DNA of 42,362 nucleotides, taken from Candidatus Poribacteria bacterium. GTDB taxonomy: Bacteria > Poribacteria > WGA-4E > WGA-3G. Within the stretch, counting starts at the first letter, position 1, and every line of letters starts with the position of its first letter. This document shows positions 1-8,463 of the stretch, in pieces. The notes beneath the pieces were generated by a model. It had not been told where the DNA came from, did not search any database, and saw nothing but the letters and a program-made list of their open reading frames with translations. The position numbers were made by a program, and so were the translations under genes. The stretch spans positions 1-42,362 of the forward strand of contig JAJEBZ010000145.1 of the NCBI GenBank assembly GCA_022822275.1. Direction: 5' to 3'.

Positions 1-1
1 C

Positions 2-553
2 TCTGTTGACTGTGCCGACCAAAACGCGACAGCTCTGCTCCGCAAGGCGGGTTTCAGAATCCAGGAACCCAAAAAATCCAAAGTCGCACAAATTGACATC
101 ATCAAACAACGTCTCAAGATAGACAGCACAGGCAAACCCTCGATCTCCTTCTTCCGCGACAGATTAGTCCACGACCCCGACCCAAGCTTACAGGAAACGT
201 ATCGCCCAACAGATGTCGTTGATGAGTTCCTTACCTGCACCTATGACGAAAAAATCACAGGCACTGGCAAAGACGACGAAGCCATCAAAGGCGATCATCA
301 CGGCATAGACAGCACAGCATACCTGCTGCTTAGCCAAAAGGAAAACAGCACCGTCGGCACCGGCAAAAACATGTTCTTCGCCATGGGCATCCCCAAAGAG
401 CAGTGGGACCCCGAAAAGCACATCGGCGGCGTCGACCCCGAAAAATTCATGAAAGAATACAACGAAAAGAAAAAAGACGAAAAGCAAGATGAAGAGCAAA
501 AAACAAAGAAAAAACCCAAATTTACAAAAGTCCCAGGAATACCATCAAGATAA
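2..553 (+). CDS. 5'-truncated C-terminal part of a phage terminase large subunit-like protein (nuclease domain)
   Basis: Frame 2 is open from the window edge to 553: SVDCADQNATALLRKAGFRIQEPKKSKVAQIDIIKQRLKID...VVDEFLTCTYDEKITGTGKDDEAIKGDHHGIDSTAYLLLS. The E...Y + GDHHGIDSTAYLL layout resembles terminase nuclease domains; low-complexity K/E tail. Confidence 0.55.
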   Translation, partial: SVDCADQNATALLRKAGFRIQEPKKSKVAQIDIIKQRLKIDSTGKPSISFFRDRLVHDPDPSLQETYRPTDVVDEFLTCTYDEKITGTGKDDEAIKGDHHGIDSTAYLLLSQKENSTVGTGKNMFFAMGIPKEQWDPEKHIGGVDPEKFMKEYNEKKKDEKQDEEQKTKKKPKFTKVPGIPSR

Positions 554-637
554 CCCTGGTTCAGAAAAACCGTAACAAAAAAATAACCCATATCCCAAAC
601 AAAACGATCTAATGCAAATGTCTTATCCGCGTATTCC

Positions 638-775
638 GCGAAATCCGTGTAATCCGCGATTCAGAAAACAACCTGCGAAATCCGTGTAATCCGCGATTCA
701 GAAAACAACCTGCGAAATCCGTGTAATCCGCGATTCAGAAAACAAACCCGCGAAATCCGAGATTCAGAAAAACCG
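638..775. repeat. Tandem repeat, ~37-bp unit GCGAAATCCGTGTAATCCGCGATTCAGAAAACAACCT, three near-identical units plus a degenerate fourth
   Basis: Unit starts at 638, 675, 712 and (degenerate) 750; core resembles the right arm of the foldback elements at 9509-9824 and 38948-39185. Confidence 0.9.
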
Positions 776-889
776 CAAATCAAACAAAAAACCTTATGCA
801 CACCATAATTCTTTGACACATCACCTAATTAGAAAGTATAATTACTAATGAAAACAAACATAAAAAATCACACATTATCGGAGGGAAAA

Positions 890-1126
890 ATGTTTGACGA
901 AATCGGAAAAACTGCCGGAGAAATATGGCAGTACCTTGAACAAAACAATGAAGCATCAGTCGGAAAATTAACAAAAGAACTGAAAAAAACCGAACGCCTG
1001 ATCCTCCTCGGCATCGGATGGTTAGCACGAGAAGGAAAACTCAGCATAGAAAAACGCCAAAGAGCAACATATTTCATGCTAAATAAAATGGTAACCCCCG
1101 AAAACGAGGAGAACGCACAAGAATGA
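890..1126 (+). CDS. Small winged helix-turn-helix protein (DUF2582-like)
   Basis: MFDEIGKTAGEIWQYLEQNNEASVGKLTKELKKTERLILLGIGWLAREGKLSIEKR; start at 890 preferred over 848 because of the GGAGGG upstream; stop overlaps next start (ATGA). Confidence 0.75.
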   Translation: MFDEIGKTAGEIWQYLEQNNEASVGKLTKELKKTERLILLGIGWLAREGKLSIEKRQRATYFMLNKMVTPENEENAQE

Positions 1127-3735
1127 AGCCAATTCGCCAATTATCAGTCGTGCCAACACTTCCACAGAACCTTGAACCATTACGGGAATTGGCACTAAAC
1201 TTGTGGTGGACATGGGACAATGACGCACTCAGCCTCTTTCGACACCTGGATGCTGAACTCTGGGAAGAAACATACCACAATCCCATCGCAATGCTCGGAA
1301 AAATCTCACAGGAAAAACTACAAACCGCAGCAAAAAACGAAGTCTTTTTAGCGCACCTCGACGTCATCCACAACAAGTTTAAAGCATATCTCTCTTCACC
1401 ATCATGGTTCGAAAATTATTCACAAGAAAATTCGCTGGAGAACCTAAAAATCGCATACTTTTCAATGGAATTCGGATTGACGGAGTGTATGCCACTCTAC
1501 TCAGGCGGACTGGGTGTCTTAGCAGGTGACCACCTAAAATCTACCAGTTATCTCGGACTGCCCTTTGTCGGTGTCGGCCTCCTCTATCAACACGGATATT
1601 TCCGACAAACGCTAACAGCAGACGGATGGCAAATGGCAGATTACCCAACAAATGACTTTTACAACATGCCAATTAAGCCTGAACTGAAACCAGACGGCAG
1701 CCAACTCCTAATTGAAGTAGAGTACCCAGAAGGAAAGGCAGTCGCAAAGGTCTGGCGCGCACAAGTCGGACGCATCTCGCTATACCTATTGGACACAAAT
1801 ATACCTGAAAATCAAGATACCGGACTGCGCGACATCACAGATTATCTTTACGGCGGCGATGAACGCATGCGAATCAAACAAGAAATACTACTCGGAATCG
1901 GAGGCTACAGAGCTTTAGCAGCACTCAAAATCAAACCAACCGTCTGCCACATGAACGAAGGACACGCCGCATTCCTCGCACTCGAACGCATACGACAACT
2001 GATGGAAAATACTGACATAGGGTTCGACGAAGCACGAGAAGCTACAACAGCAGGAAATATATTCACTACACATACGCCTGTCCCCGCAGGTATAGACTGG
2101 TTTCCACCCGACTTAGTCATGCAGTATTTTAAAAACTATTTGAGCGGACTCGGAATCTCCGAAGAAAAATTCCTCGGATTAGGAAGAAAAAATCCTGATG
2201 ATAATACCAGCGAATTCAGTCCCGCATTAGTCGCACTAAGACTCTCAACAATGTCAAACGCAGTCAGTCAATTACACGGAAAAGTCTCACGAAAAATGTG
2301 GAACGCACTTTGGAACAATCTGCCTGTCCATGAAGTCCCCATCAAAGCTATCACAAACGGAATACATACACGCTCTTGGGTCTCTGAAGATATGCAAAGC
2401 CTATTTAACAGATACCTCGGACCAAAATGGATCGTTGACCTCACAAACCAAGATGTCTGGACACAAATCTCACATATCCCAGATACCGAATTGTGGAGAA
2501 CCCATGAACGCCGACGCGAACGACTCATCGCTTTCGCTTTGCATAGACAAAGCCAAAAACGCCGAAAACAATCAGAACAAAACATCACAACACTGGAAAC
2601 ACACCAAGAAACAGGTGCAACCGCAAAAATACTAAACCCAGAAGCACTCACAATCGGTTTCGCAAGACGATTCGCTACATATAAACGCGCAACGCTGCTC
2701 TTCAACGACCTTGACCGACTCGCAAAAATACTCAACGACCCAGAAAGACCCGTACAACTCATCTTCGCTGGAAAAGCACACCCACACGACTATGAGGGAA
2801 AAGTCCTAATACAACATATACACCGTATCGCCGCAGAAACACGCTTCCGTCATAAAATCCTATTCATCGAAAACTACGACATCTGTGTCGGACGCTACCT
2901 CGTTGAAGGCGTTGACGTATGGCTAAACACCCCAATGCCACCCAACGAAGCAAGCGGCACAAGCGGAATGAAAGCCGCAGCAAACGGGGCTCTCAATCTC
3001 AGCATGGCTGACGGATGGTGGACTGAAGCCGAAAAACTCGGCGGCGGATGGACCATCGACGCAACACCAAAAGCAGATGACCAAAAATCAATAAATAAAG
3101 CACATGCAAACGCCATCTATGACCTGCTCGAAAACGAAATCGTCCCACTATTCTATGACCGACACCCAGTGGATGATATACCCTACGGATGGGTCGCAAA
3201 AATGAAAGCCGCCATGCAACTGCTCGCACCCGTCTTCAACACAAAACGAATGGTCGCTGAATATGCACAACGCCTATACTTTCCCGCACATAAAAGATGG
3301 ACAAAGCTAAACAACGATAACGCACAACGCAGTATCGCACTCGCAAACTGGAAAGCAAATATACGAAAACATTGGACTAACTTGAAAATTGAAGAACGAA
3401 TAACTAACGCCAAAAGAGAGACACCACAAAAAAGTAGCACAGCACATGTTGTCGGGGAATCGGTTACAATCCAAGCGATTATTCACACCGATACTTTCTT
3501 CCCAAACGAACTTGCCGTACAAATCTATCACGGTGTCCTGCAAGCAACAGGTGAAATCCAAAACGGAAACGTAACACAGATGGAGTACAAAGAAAACATC
3601 GCCAACGGAAAATTCCTCTATGAAGCACAACTCACACTAAACCAAACAGGACTGCACGGATACACACTCCGCGTCCTACCATACCACGAGGACCTACAAT
3701 CTATCTACGATCTCGGACTCATCACATGGGCATAA
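1123..3735 (+). CDS. glgP: Alpha-glucan (maltodextrin/glycogen) phosphorylase
   Basis: 870 aa; AYFSMEFGLTECMPLYSGGLGVLAGDHLKS, GFARRFATYKRA, LNTPMPPNEASGTSGMKAAANGALNLSMADGWW. Confidence 0.95.
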   Translation: MKPIRQLSVVPTLPQNLEPLRELALNLWWTWDNDALSLFRHLDAELWEETYHNPIAMLGKISQEKLQTAAKNEVFLAHLDVIHNKFKAYLSSPSWFENYSQENSLENLKIAYFSMEFGLTECMPLYSGGLGVLAGDHLKSTSYLGLPFVGVGLLYQHGYFRQTLTADGWQMADYPTNDFYNMPIKPELKPDGSQLLIEVEYPEGKAVAKVWRAQVGRISLYLLDTNIPENQDTGLRDITDYLYGGDERMRIKQEILLGIGGYRALAALKIKPTVCHMNEGHAAFLALERIRQLMENTDIGFDEAREATTAGNIFTTHTPVPAGIDWFPPDLVMQYFKNYLSGLGISEEKFLGLGRKNPDDNTSEFSPALVALRLSTMSNAVSQLHGKVSRKMWNALWNNLPVHEVPIKAITNGIHTRSWVSEDMQSLFNRYLGPKWIVDLTNQDVWTQISHIPDTELWRTHERRRERLIAFALHRQSQKRRKQSEQNITTLETHQETGATAKILNPEALTIGFARRFATYKRATLLFNDLDRLAKILNDPERPVQLIFAGKAHPHDYEGKVLIQHIHRIAAETRFRHKILFIENYDICVGRYLVEGVDVWLNTPMPPNEASGTSGMKAAANGALNLSMADGWWTEAEKLGGGWTIDATPKADDQKSINKAHANAIYDLLENEIVPLFYDRHPVDDIPYGWVAKMKAAMQLLAPVFNTKRMVAEYAQRLYFPAHKRWTKLNNDNAQRSIALANWKANIRKHWTNLKIEERITNAKRETPQKSSTAHVVGESVTIQAIIHTDTFFPNELAVQIYHGVLQATGEIQNGNVTQMEYKENIANGKFLYEAQLTLNQTGLHGYTLRVLPYHEDLQSIYDLGLITWA

Positions 3736-3747
3736 TCAAACAATGTC

Positions 3748-3840
3748 AGGACTTACGCATTCCCCTCGCTTGCTATTCTTAGCCCCGCTTGCGGGGGGTT
3801 GGGGGGGCGGGATAAAGGGGGGTAAAGTCCTGAACGTATC
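3748..3840. repeat. G-rich intergenic repeat beginning CAGGACTTACGCATTCCCC and ending GGTAAAGTCCTGAACG
   Basis: CAGGACTT...AAGTCCTG inverted ends around CCCCGCTTGCGGGG; related to the element at 4576-4786. Confidence 0.5.
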
Positions 3841-3949
3841 AAATTTATACTCTGCCGTTCCGAAAACACCTATTACTAACGTATAATTGATTAGATTGAC
3901 ACCAAATTGAAATCACACAAACGGGAACAACAGATTTAAACCCAATAGA

Positions 3950-4570
3950 TTGGACACGAAAACTCAAATGGCAAAAACGCAAATGAAAAGAAAAGCACAA
4001 ATCTCAAGAGAAACAAGAGAAACACAAATCCAACTCAGCCTCAACCTTGATGGAAACGGAAATTCCAATATCCACACAGGCATCGGATTCTTAGACCACA
4101 TGTTAGAACTCTTCGCAAAACACGGATTCTTTGATCTGGAAGTCAAAGCAAAGGGAGACCTACATGTTGACGCACACCACACAACTGAAGATGTCGGAAT
4201 CTGTTTAGGGCAAGCATTCCATCAAGCTGTAGGTGACAAAACTGGAATGATCCGCTTCGGAAACTTCACCGTCCCTATGTACGAAGCACTCGCAAGAGTT
4301 GATCTGGACATCTGCGGACGCCCCTTTCTATACTATAAAACACCCCTTGAATTCGGAAAAGTCGGGGAATTCGACATTGAACTAACGGAAGAATTCTTTC
4401 ATGGATTCGTAAACCACAGCGGCACAACATTGCACATAAATGTACCCTACGGCACAAACCAGCATCACATCATTGAAGCAATTTTTAAGGCGGTCGCAAA
4501 GGCATTAGATATCGCAACACACATGGACAATCGCATCACGGGAGTCCTCTCCACCAAAGGAAGTCTATAG
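3950..4570 (+). CDS. hisB: Imidazoleglycerol-phosphate dehydratase
   Basis: GIGFLDHMLELFAKHGFFDLEVKAKGDLHVDAHHTTEDVGICLGQAF; exact start uncertain (3950/3968/3983). Confidence 0.95.
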   Translation: MDTKTQMAKTQMKRKAQISRETRETQIQLSLNLDGNGNSNIHTGIGFLDHMLELFAKHGFFDLEVKAKGDLHVDAHHTTEDVGICLGQAFHQAVGDKTGMIRFGNFTVPMYEALARVDLDICGRPFLYYKTPLEFGKVGEFDIELTEEFFHGFVNHSGTTLHINVPYGTNQHHIIEAIFKAVAKALDIATHMDNRITGVLSTKGSL

Positions 4571-4575
4571 AACAG

Positions 4576-4786
4576 GGCTTACGCGTTCCCCCCTTGAATG
4601 AAGTTTAAATAAATATTTCGGTAATCCAGCAGAGAAAAACGTCCGTAGGGGCGGGGTTTCCCCGCCCGAAAATTACCGAATTAATAACTTAATCTTCATA
4701 TAAGGGGGGTTAGGGGGGGTAAAAAGTCGTTATTTTAGGTATTTAACCCCCTTATCAAGGGGACTTTAAGAGGTATTGCGTAAGTC
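4576..4786. repeat. Intergenic repeat element bounded by GCTTACGC / GCGTAAGTC with nested hairpins
   Basis: CTTACGC near 4579 and GCGTAAG near 4779; nested TTCGGTAAT...ATTACCGAA and GGGCGGGG-TTT-CCCCGCCC; AGGGGGG tracts. Confidence 0.6.
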
Positions 4787-4820
4787 TATAGAATACTGAA
4801 CTCACAAACACAGGAGAATT

Positions 4821-6113
4821 ATGAGCACAGGAAACGTTATCGCAGTCATATTGGGAGGCGGGCGCGGCACACGCCTATTTCCACTCACACGCGACCGCGC
4901 AAAACCAAGCGTACCCATCGCAGGAAAATTCAGACTCGTCGACATACCCATAAGCAACTGCCTACACTCAGGAATGGACAGAATATATGTACTCACGCAA
5001 TTTAACTCTGTCTCCCTAAACAGACATATCGCACAAGCTTACCGCTTCGATAGCTACCGCAGCGGATTCGTACAAATCTTGGCAGCACAACAAACACTCA
5101 TGGGCGATGAATGGTACCAGGGAACAGCAGACGCAGTCAAACACAATCAACCTTATATCCTAAATCCAAGATTCTCAGATGAATACGTCCTGATCCTCGC
5201 TGGAGACCATCTCTATCGTATGGATTATCGCAAAATGTTCGCCGTTCACACCGATACCAACGCAGACATCACCGTTTCTGTCATTCCTGTCAAAAAAGAA
5301 ATTACAAGCGGACTCGGAATACTCCAAACTGATGCAAACGGAAAAATTACCGATTTTATAGAAAAACCACAGAATGAGGCTGAATTGCAAAAACTACGGG
5401 TTGAACCTAACGTGTTTACCTCGCGGGGAATTGATCCAAAACAGAGAGAATATATCGCATCTATGGGCATATACATCTTCAACCGTGAAGTCCTACAGAA
5501 TGTGCTACAAGACGATACCAATGTAGACTTCGGTAGAGATATTATCCCAAAGTGCATCAAGACGCGCAAAGTGTCCGCATACTTCTTTGATGGATACTGG
5601 GAAGACATAGGTACCATCCGATCCTTTTACGATGCAAATATCGCACTTACCAACGTCTCACCAGAATTCAACTTTTACGATGAACAAGCACCTATCTACA
5701 CAAACCGAAGACACCTACCCAGCACAAAAGTCAACAGCAGTAGTATACGCTCCTCTATCCTCGCAGAAGGCTCTATCATTGACGACTCGGAAATCGACAG
5801 AACTATCGTCGGTATCCGCAGCAGTATCGCAAACGGTAGTCGTATTTACCAATCTGTCCTCATGGGTGCTGATTTCTATGAGTCCGACACACTACGCGCA
5901 GAAAACAACTTAAATGGAATACCAAACGTCGGAATCGGAAAAAAATGCCTTATTCAAAACGCAATTATTGACAAAAACGCACGAATCGGGGATAATGCTG
6001 TCATCGCAAATACAAAAAACCTTGACAATTATGACGCAGACAACTATTATATCCGGGACGGGATCGTTATCGTACCAAAAGACGCTACAATCCCACCCGA
6101 TACAGTGATCTAA
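4821..6113 (+). CDS. glgC: Glucose-1-phosphate adenylyltransferase
   Basis: AVILGGGRGTRLFPLTRDRAKPSVPIAGKFRLVDIPISNCLHSGMDRIYVLTQFNSVSLNRH. Confidence 0.96.
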   Translation: MSTGNVIAVILGGGRGTRLFPLTRDRAKPSVPIAGKFRLVDIPISNCLHSGMDRIYVLTQFNSVSLNRHIAQAYRFDSYRSGFVQILAAQQTLMGDEWYQGTADAVKHNQPYILNPRFSDEYVLILAGDHLYRMDYRKMFAVHTDTNADITVSVIPVKKEITSGLGILQTDANGKITDFIEKPQNEAELQKLRVEPNVFTSRGIDPKQREYIASMGIYIFNREVLQNVLQDDTNVDFGRDIIPKCIKTRKVSAYFFDGYWEDIGTIRSFYDANIALTNVSPEFNFYDEQAPIYTNRRHLPSTKVNSSSIRSSILAEGSIIDDSEIDRTIVGIRSSIANGSRIYQSVLMGADFYESDTLRAENNLNGIPNVGIGKKCLIQNAIIDKNARIGDNAVIANTKNLDNYDADNYYIRDGIVIVPKDATIPPDTVI

Positions 6114-6170
6114 ATCCTATAAACAATTTACAACATTACTGCTTTTATCACAGAAAGGCAGATACAATAT

Positions 6171-6446
6171 ATGGTTGAATTAAGACAGCAACTTCTGGTG
6201 CTACATTTACACACACCAGACCTAAACAGCCACGTCGTCGCATGGGCAATGTACGACGGCACCGGCAAAAAACGCTATACCACCGGGGATAGTGACGCAC
6301 CACCCTACAACTCCGTTGTTGAAGCAATGCAAGATGGGTGGCGGGTTATACAATTTCCACAACAATTCCCCGCTTTTCCCGGTATGGAGTATCACACTTC
6401 CTATCTAAGATTTGAATATATCTTGGAAAAAATGGAGGAAATCTAA
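6171..6446 (+). CDS. Hypothetical protein, 91 aa, coupled to the downstream PhyH gene
   Basis: Complete ORF with upstream AGAAAGG; its stop abuts the next ATG (TAATGG). Confidence 0.65.
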   Translation: MVELRQQLLVLHLHTPDLNSHVVAWAMYDGTGKKRYTTGDSDAPPYNSVVEAMQDGWRVIQFPQQFPAFPGMEYHTSYLRFEYILEKMEEI

Positions 6447-7267
6447 TGGTTGATAAACAACATCTCCTGACAACAGAACAGATGGCGAGCTTCGTAGCTG
6501 ATGGCTACCTCCGCTTTGATGACTTTATCCCCGATGAATACAATAAAGCCGCACATGAAGAAATGGCTTCAGGGGTGTCAACGCGCGGGGGCGGCGGCAC
6601 CGTCCTAAATGATGTATGGGGTGAAAATTCCGCAGTCGGAAACGTCTTCCGCTTACCGAAAGTACAAGGGATTATCCAAAGTCTTGTCGGCGAAAATCCA
6701 TTATACGACCATCATGCCGTGCACATCGTCCGGCCAAATAGTGAAACCGGACAAATATGGCACGCAGATGCAATCATCGACTTACGCATGCACTTTGATA
6801 TACAGTTCTTCTATTTTTCACACGATACACCACGGGAAATGGGCGGCACCATGATCCTACCCGGCAGCCATTTCAGACGTGTCTGTGAAACTGATATCGC
6901 ACGCTATCAAAACTTCCTCAGTCAACACGCAGTCGTTTGTAATGCCGGCACACTCCTTGTCGTCCACCACGGGATGTGGCACTGCGCACAACCCAACCTC
7001 ACCGACCAAACACGATATATGTTCAAGTTACGCCTAAACCCAACTGTACGCCAACTCAAACTCTGGAACACAGATGACCTGAATACTGCTGGTATCCGTG
7101 GAATCTTGAGCCGGAACCACAGGTGGTACGGAAATGATGTGCGACTTGAAATCGTGAACCGAATAAAACTATGGCGGTTCCTCATCGGCGATGAGTCCTA
7201 TGATGTCGGTTACTGGTTGTCCCGTCTGGAAAACATGCCTGAAAACGTGCCAAACGTCGCCGCATAG
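6446..7267 (+). CDS. Phytanoyl-CoA dioxygenase (PhyH)-like Fe(II)/2-oxoglutarate oxygenase
   Basis: 273 aa; QIWHADAIIDLRMHFDIQFFYFSHDTPREMGGTMILPGSHFRR...GTLLVVHHGMWHCAQPN: HxD...H pattern and LPGSH motif. Confidence 0.88.
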   Translation: MVDKQHLLTTEQMASFVADGYLRFDDFIPDEYNKAAHEEMASGVSTRGGGGTVLNDVWGENSAVGNVFRLPKVQGIIQSLVGENPLYDHHAVHIVRPNSETGQIWHADAIIDLRMHFDIQFFYFSHDTPREMGGTMILPGSHFRRVCETDIARYQNFLSQHAVVCNAGTLLVVHHGMWHCAQPNLTDQTRYMFKLRLNPTVRQLKLWNTDDLNTAGIRGILSRNHRWYGNDVRLEIVNRIKLWRFLIGDESYDVGYWLSRLENMPENVPNVAA

Positions 7268-7287
7268 CACTCAGACAGCATAAAAAT

Positions 7288-7321
7288 ACCTCACAAGGAT
7301 TATCATAATCTCTTGTGAGGT
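7288..7321. terminator. Hairpin after PhyH gene
   Basis: ACCTCACAAG-GATTATCATAATC-TCTTGTGAGGT with palindromic centre, 20 bp after the stop at 7267. Confidence 0.6.
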
Positions 7322-7404
7322 AATCAATAAATCAAATCGTTAGGTGAGGTTTCCTAACCAATTCAGAATACCATACGCGTATTCTGATGAACCAAGGAAC
7401 TGCA

Positions 7405-7429
7405 CGTAGGGGCGAGGTTTCCTCGCCCG
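7405..7429. repeat. Short hairpin repeat CGTAGGGGCGAGGTTTCCTCGCCCG
   Basis: Matches 4644-4668 (CGTAGGGGCGGGGTTTCCCCGCCCG) with a paired G-C to A-T change. Confidence 0.75.
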
Positions 7430-7469
7430 TGAAAACAAGACTAATCATGTTAATTTGGTATTACAGCAC

Positions 7470-8276
7470 TTACTTATCGCTCAAAGATTTTAATCTATGT
7501 TCAAGTTCTTGATATTTTTCCTTTTCTCTCTCAATTACACGTCTGAATCGAGGAGATTGTCTTTTCGCCTGTGAAGCACTTTTCCACATTTCTTTTATCC
7601 TTCTTTCTCTATCTTTCAAAACCTGTTGTATCTTTTTCCTTTCAGCTGCAATTTCAGCCGATTTTTTGGATCTGGACTCTCTGTTGTTACTTTCGTTTCG
7701 CTGATAGGACTCTGAACGGTTTGAATCACGGCTACCGCCACCACTACGACTATCACTATTGAGGAACTGCATATTCCCACTGTTAAGCGTAAGGGTTTCA
7801 CCGTCATTGTCCAAACTGACCTGCTTCTGTCCAATATCTTTGACAACCATATCACCGACTTTTTCGCCAATGCTGACAACATAGAATTGATTACTGCCTT
7901 TTTCCAACACGAATGCTTCCGAATGGTTGCCATTCGGATCAATCGCAGTACCAATCAAGGTATACGCGGGTTCTTTATGCGGTGGTTCCCAACCGAGCGG
8001 GCGAAAAAGGTTATTGTCAATGATCACCTGATAATAATCTGAATTATCATCAGACTTACTGTTTTCTGGCTGTTCCTTTGAACGCCAATAAGATGTCTTT
8101 TGATGGGTTGAAGACTGCCCCTTATGAGGCATCGCTTCTGATTTCAGTTCTTCTGCTTTTACCTGTGTACTTTCCTTTTTATTTGAATATTTTGCTTGAA
8201 GTCCAACCCCGAAAACAAAGAGTAGACCTATTATACAAGCAATTCCAAGTACAACCAGGATTTTTGAAAAATTCAC
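7470..8276 (-). CDS. Membrane-anchored GspC/PilP-like protein with charged coiled C-terminus (paralog 1)
   Basis: N-terminal TM segment, linker, then DYYQVIIDNNLFRPLGWEPPHKEPAYTLIGTA...VGDMVVKDIGQKQVSLDNDGETLTLNSGNMQFL. Confidence 0.6.
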   Translation of the reverse strand: MNFSKILVVLGIACIIGLLFVFGVGLQAKYSNKKESTQVKAEELKSEAMPHKGQSSTHQKTSYWRSKEQPENSKSDDNSDYYQVIIDNNLFRPLGWEPPHKEPAYTLIGTAIDPNGNHSEAFVLEKGSNQFYVVSIGEKVGDMVVKDIGQKQVSLDNDGETLTLNSGNMQFLNSDSRSGGGSRDSNRSESYQRNESNNRESRSKKSAEIAAERKKIQQVLKDRERRIKEMWKSASQAKRQSPRFRRVIEREKEKYQELEHRLKSLSDK

Positions 8277-8380
8277 ATTATGCTCCTTTCAAACTATCAA
8301 CACAAAAGATTGATTTATAACACTATAGACGCAAACGATTTAATTATGTTTATATTATTTACGTCCAAAATAGGAAAACA

Positions 8381-8426
8381 ACAACAAACCCTATAAGTGA
8401 CGTGTGCCACTTATAGGGTTTGTTGT
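8381..8426. terminator. Perfect 19-bp stem hairpin between the two minus-strand paralogs
   Basis: ACAACAAACCCTATAAGTG / CACTTATAGGGTTTGTTGT, 8-nt loop. Confidence 0.75.
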
Positions 8427-8463
8427 CGTGCGAATACAAAAGGATTATGATTGTAAATACAAA

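Noticed and set aside
188-591. Minus-strand ORFs of 103 and 97 aa opposite the terminase-like frame
   Set aside because: Phenylalanine/leucine-rich translations antisense to a lysine/glutamate-rich coding tail; typical shadow ORFs.
638-775. Possible CRISPR array
   Set aside because: Units are contiguous with no variable spacers and there are no cas genes; it is a simple tandem repeat.
2268-2762. 164-aa minus-strand ORF inside glgP
   Set aside because: Shadow of a strongly conserved coding frame, Cys/Ser-rich, no RBS or domain.
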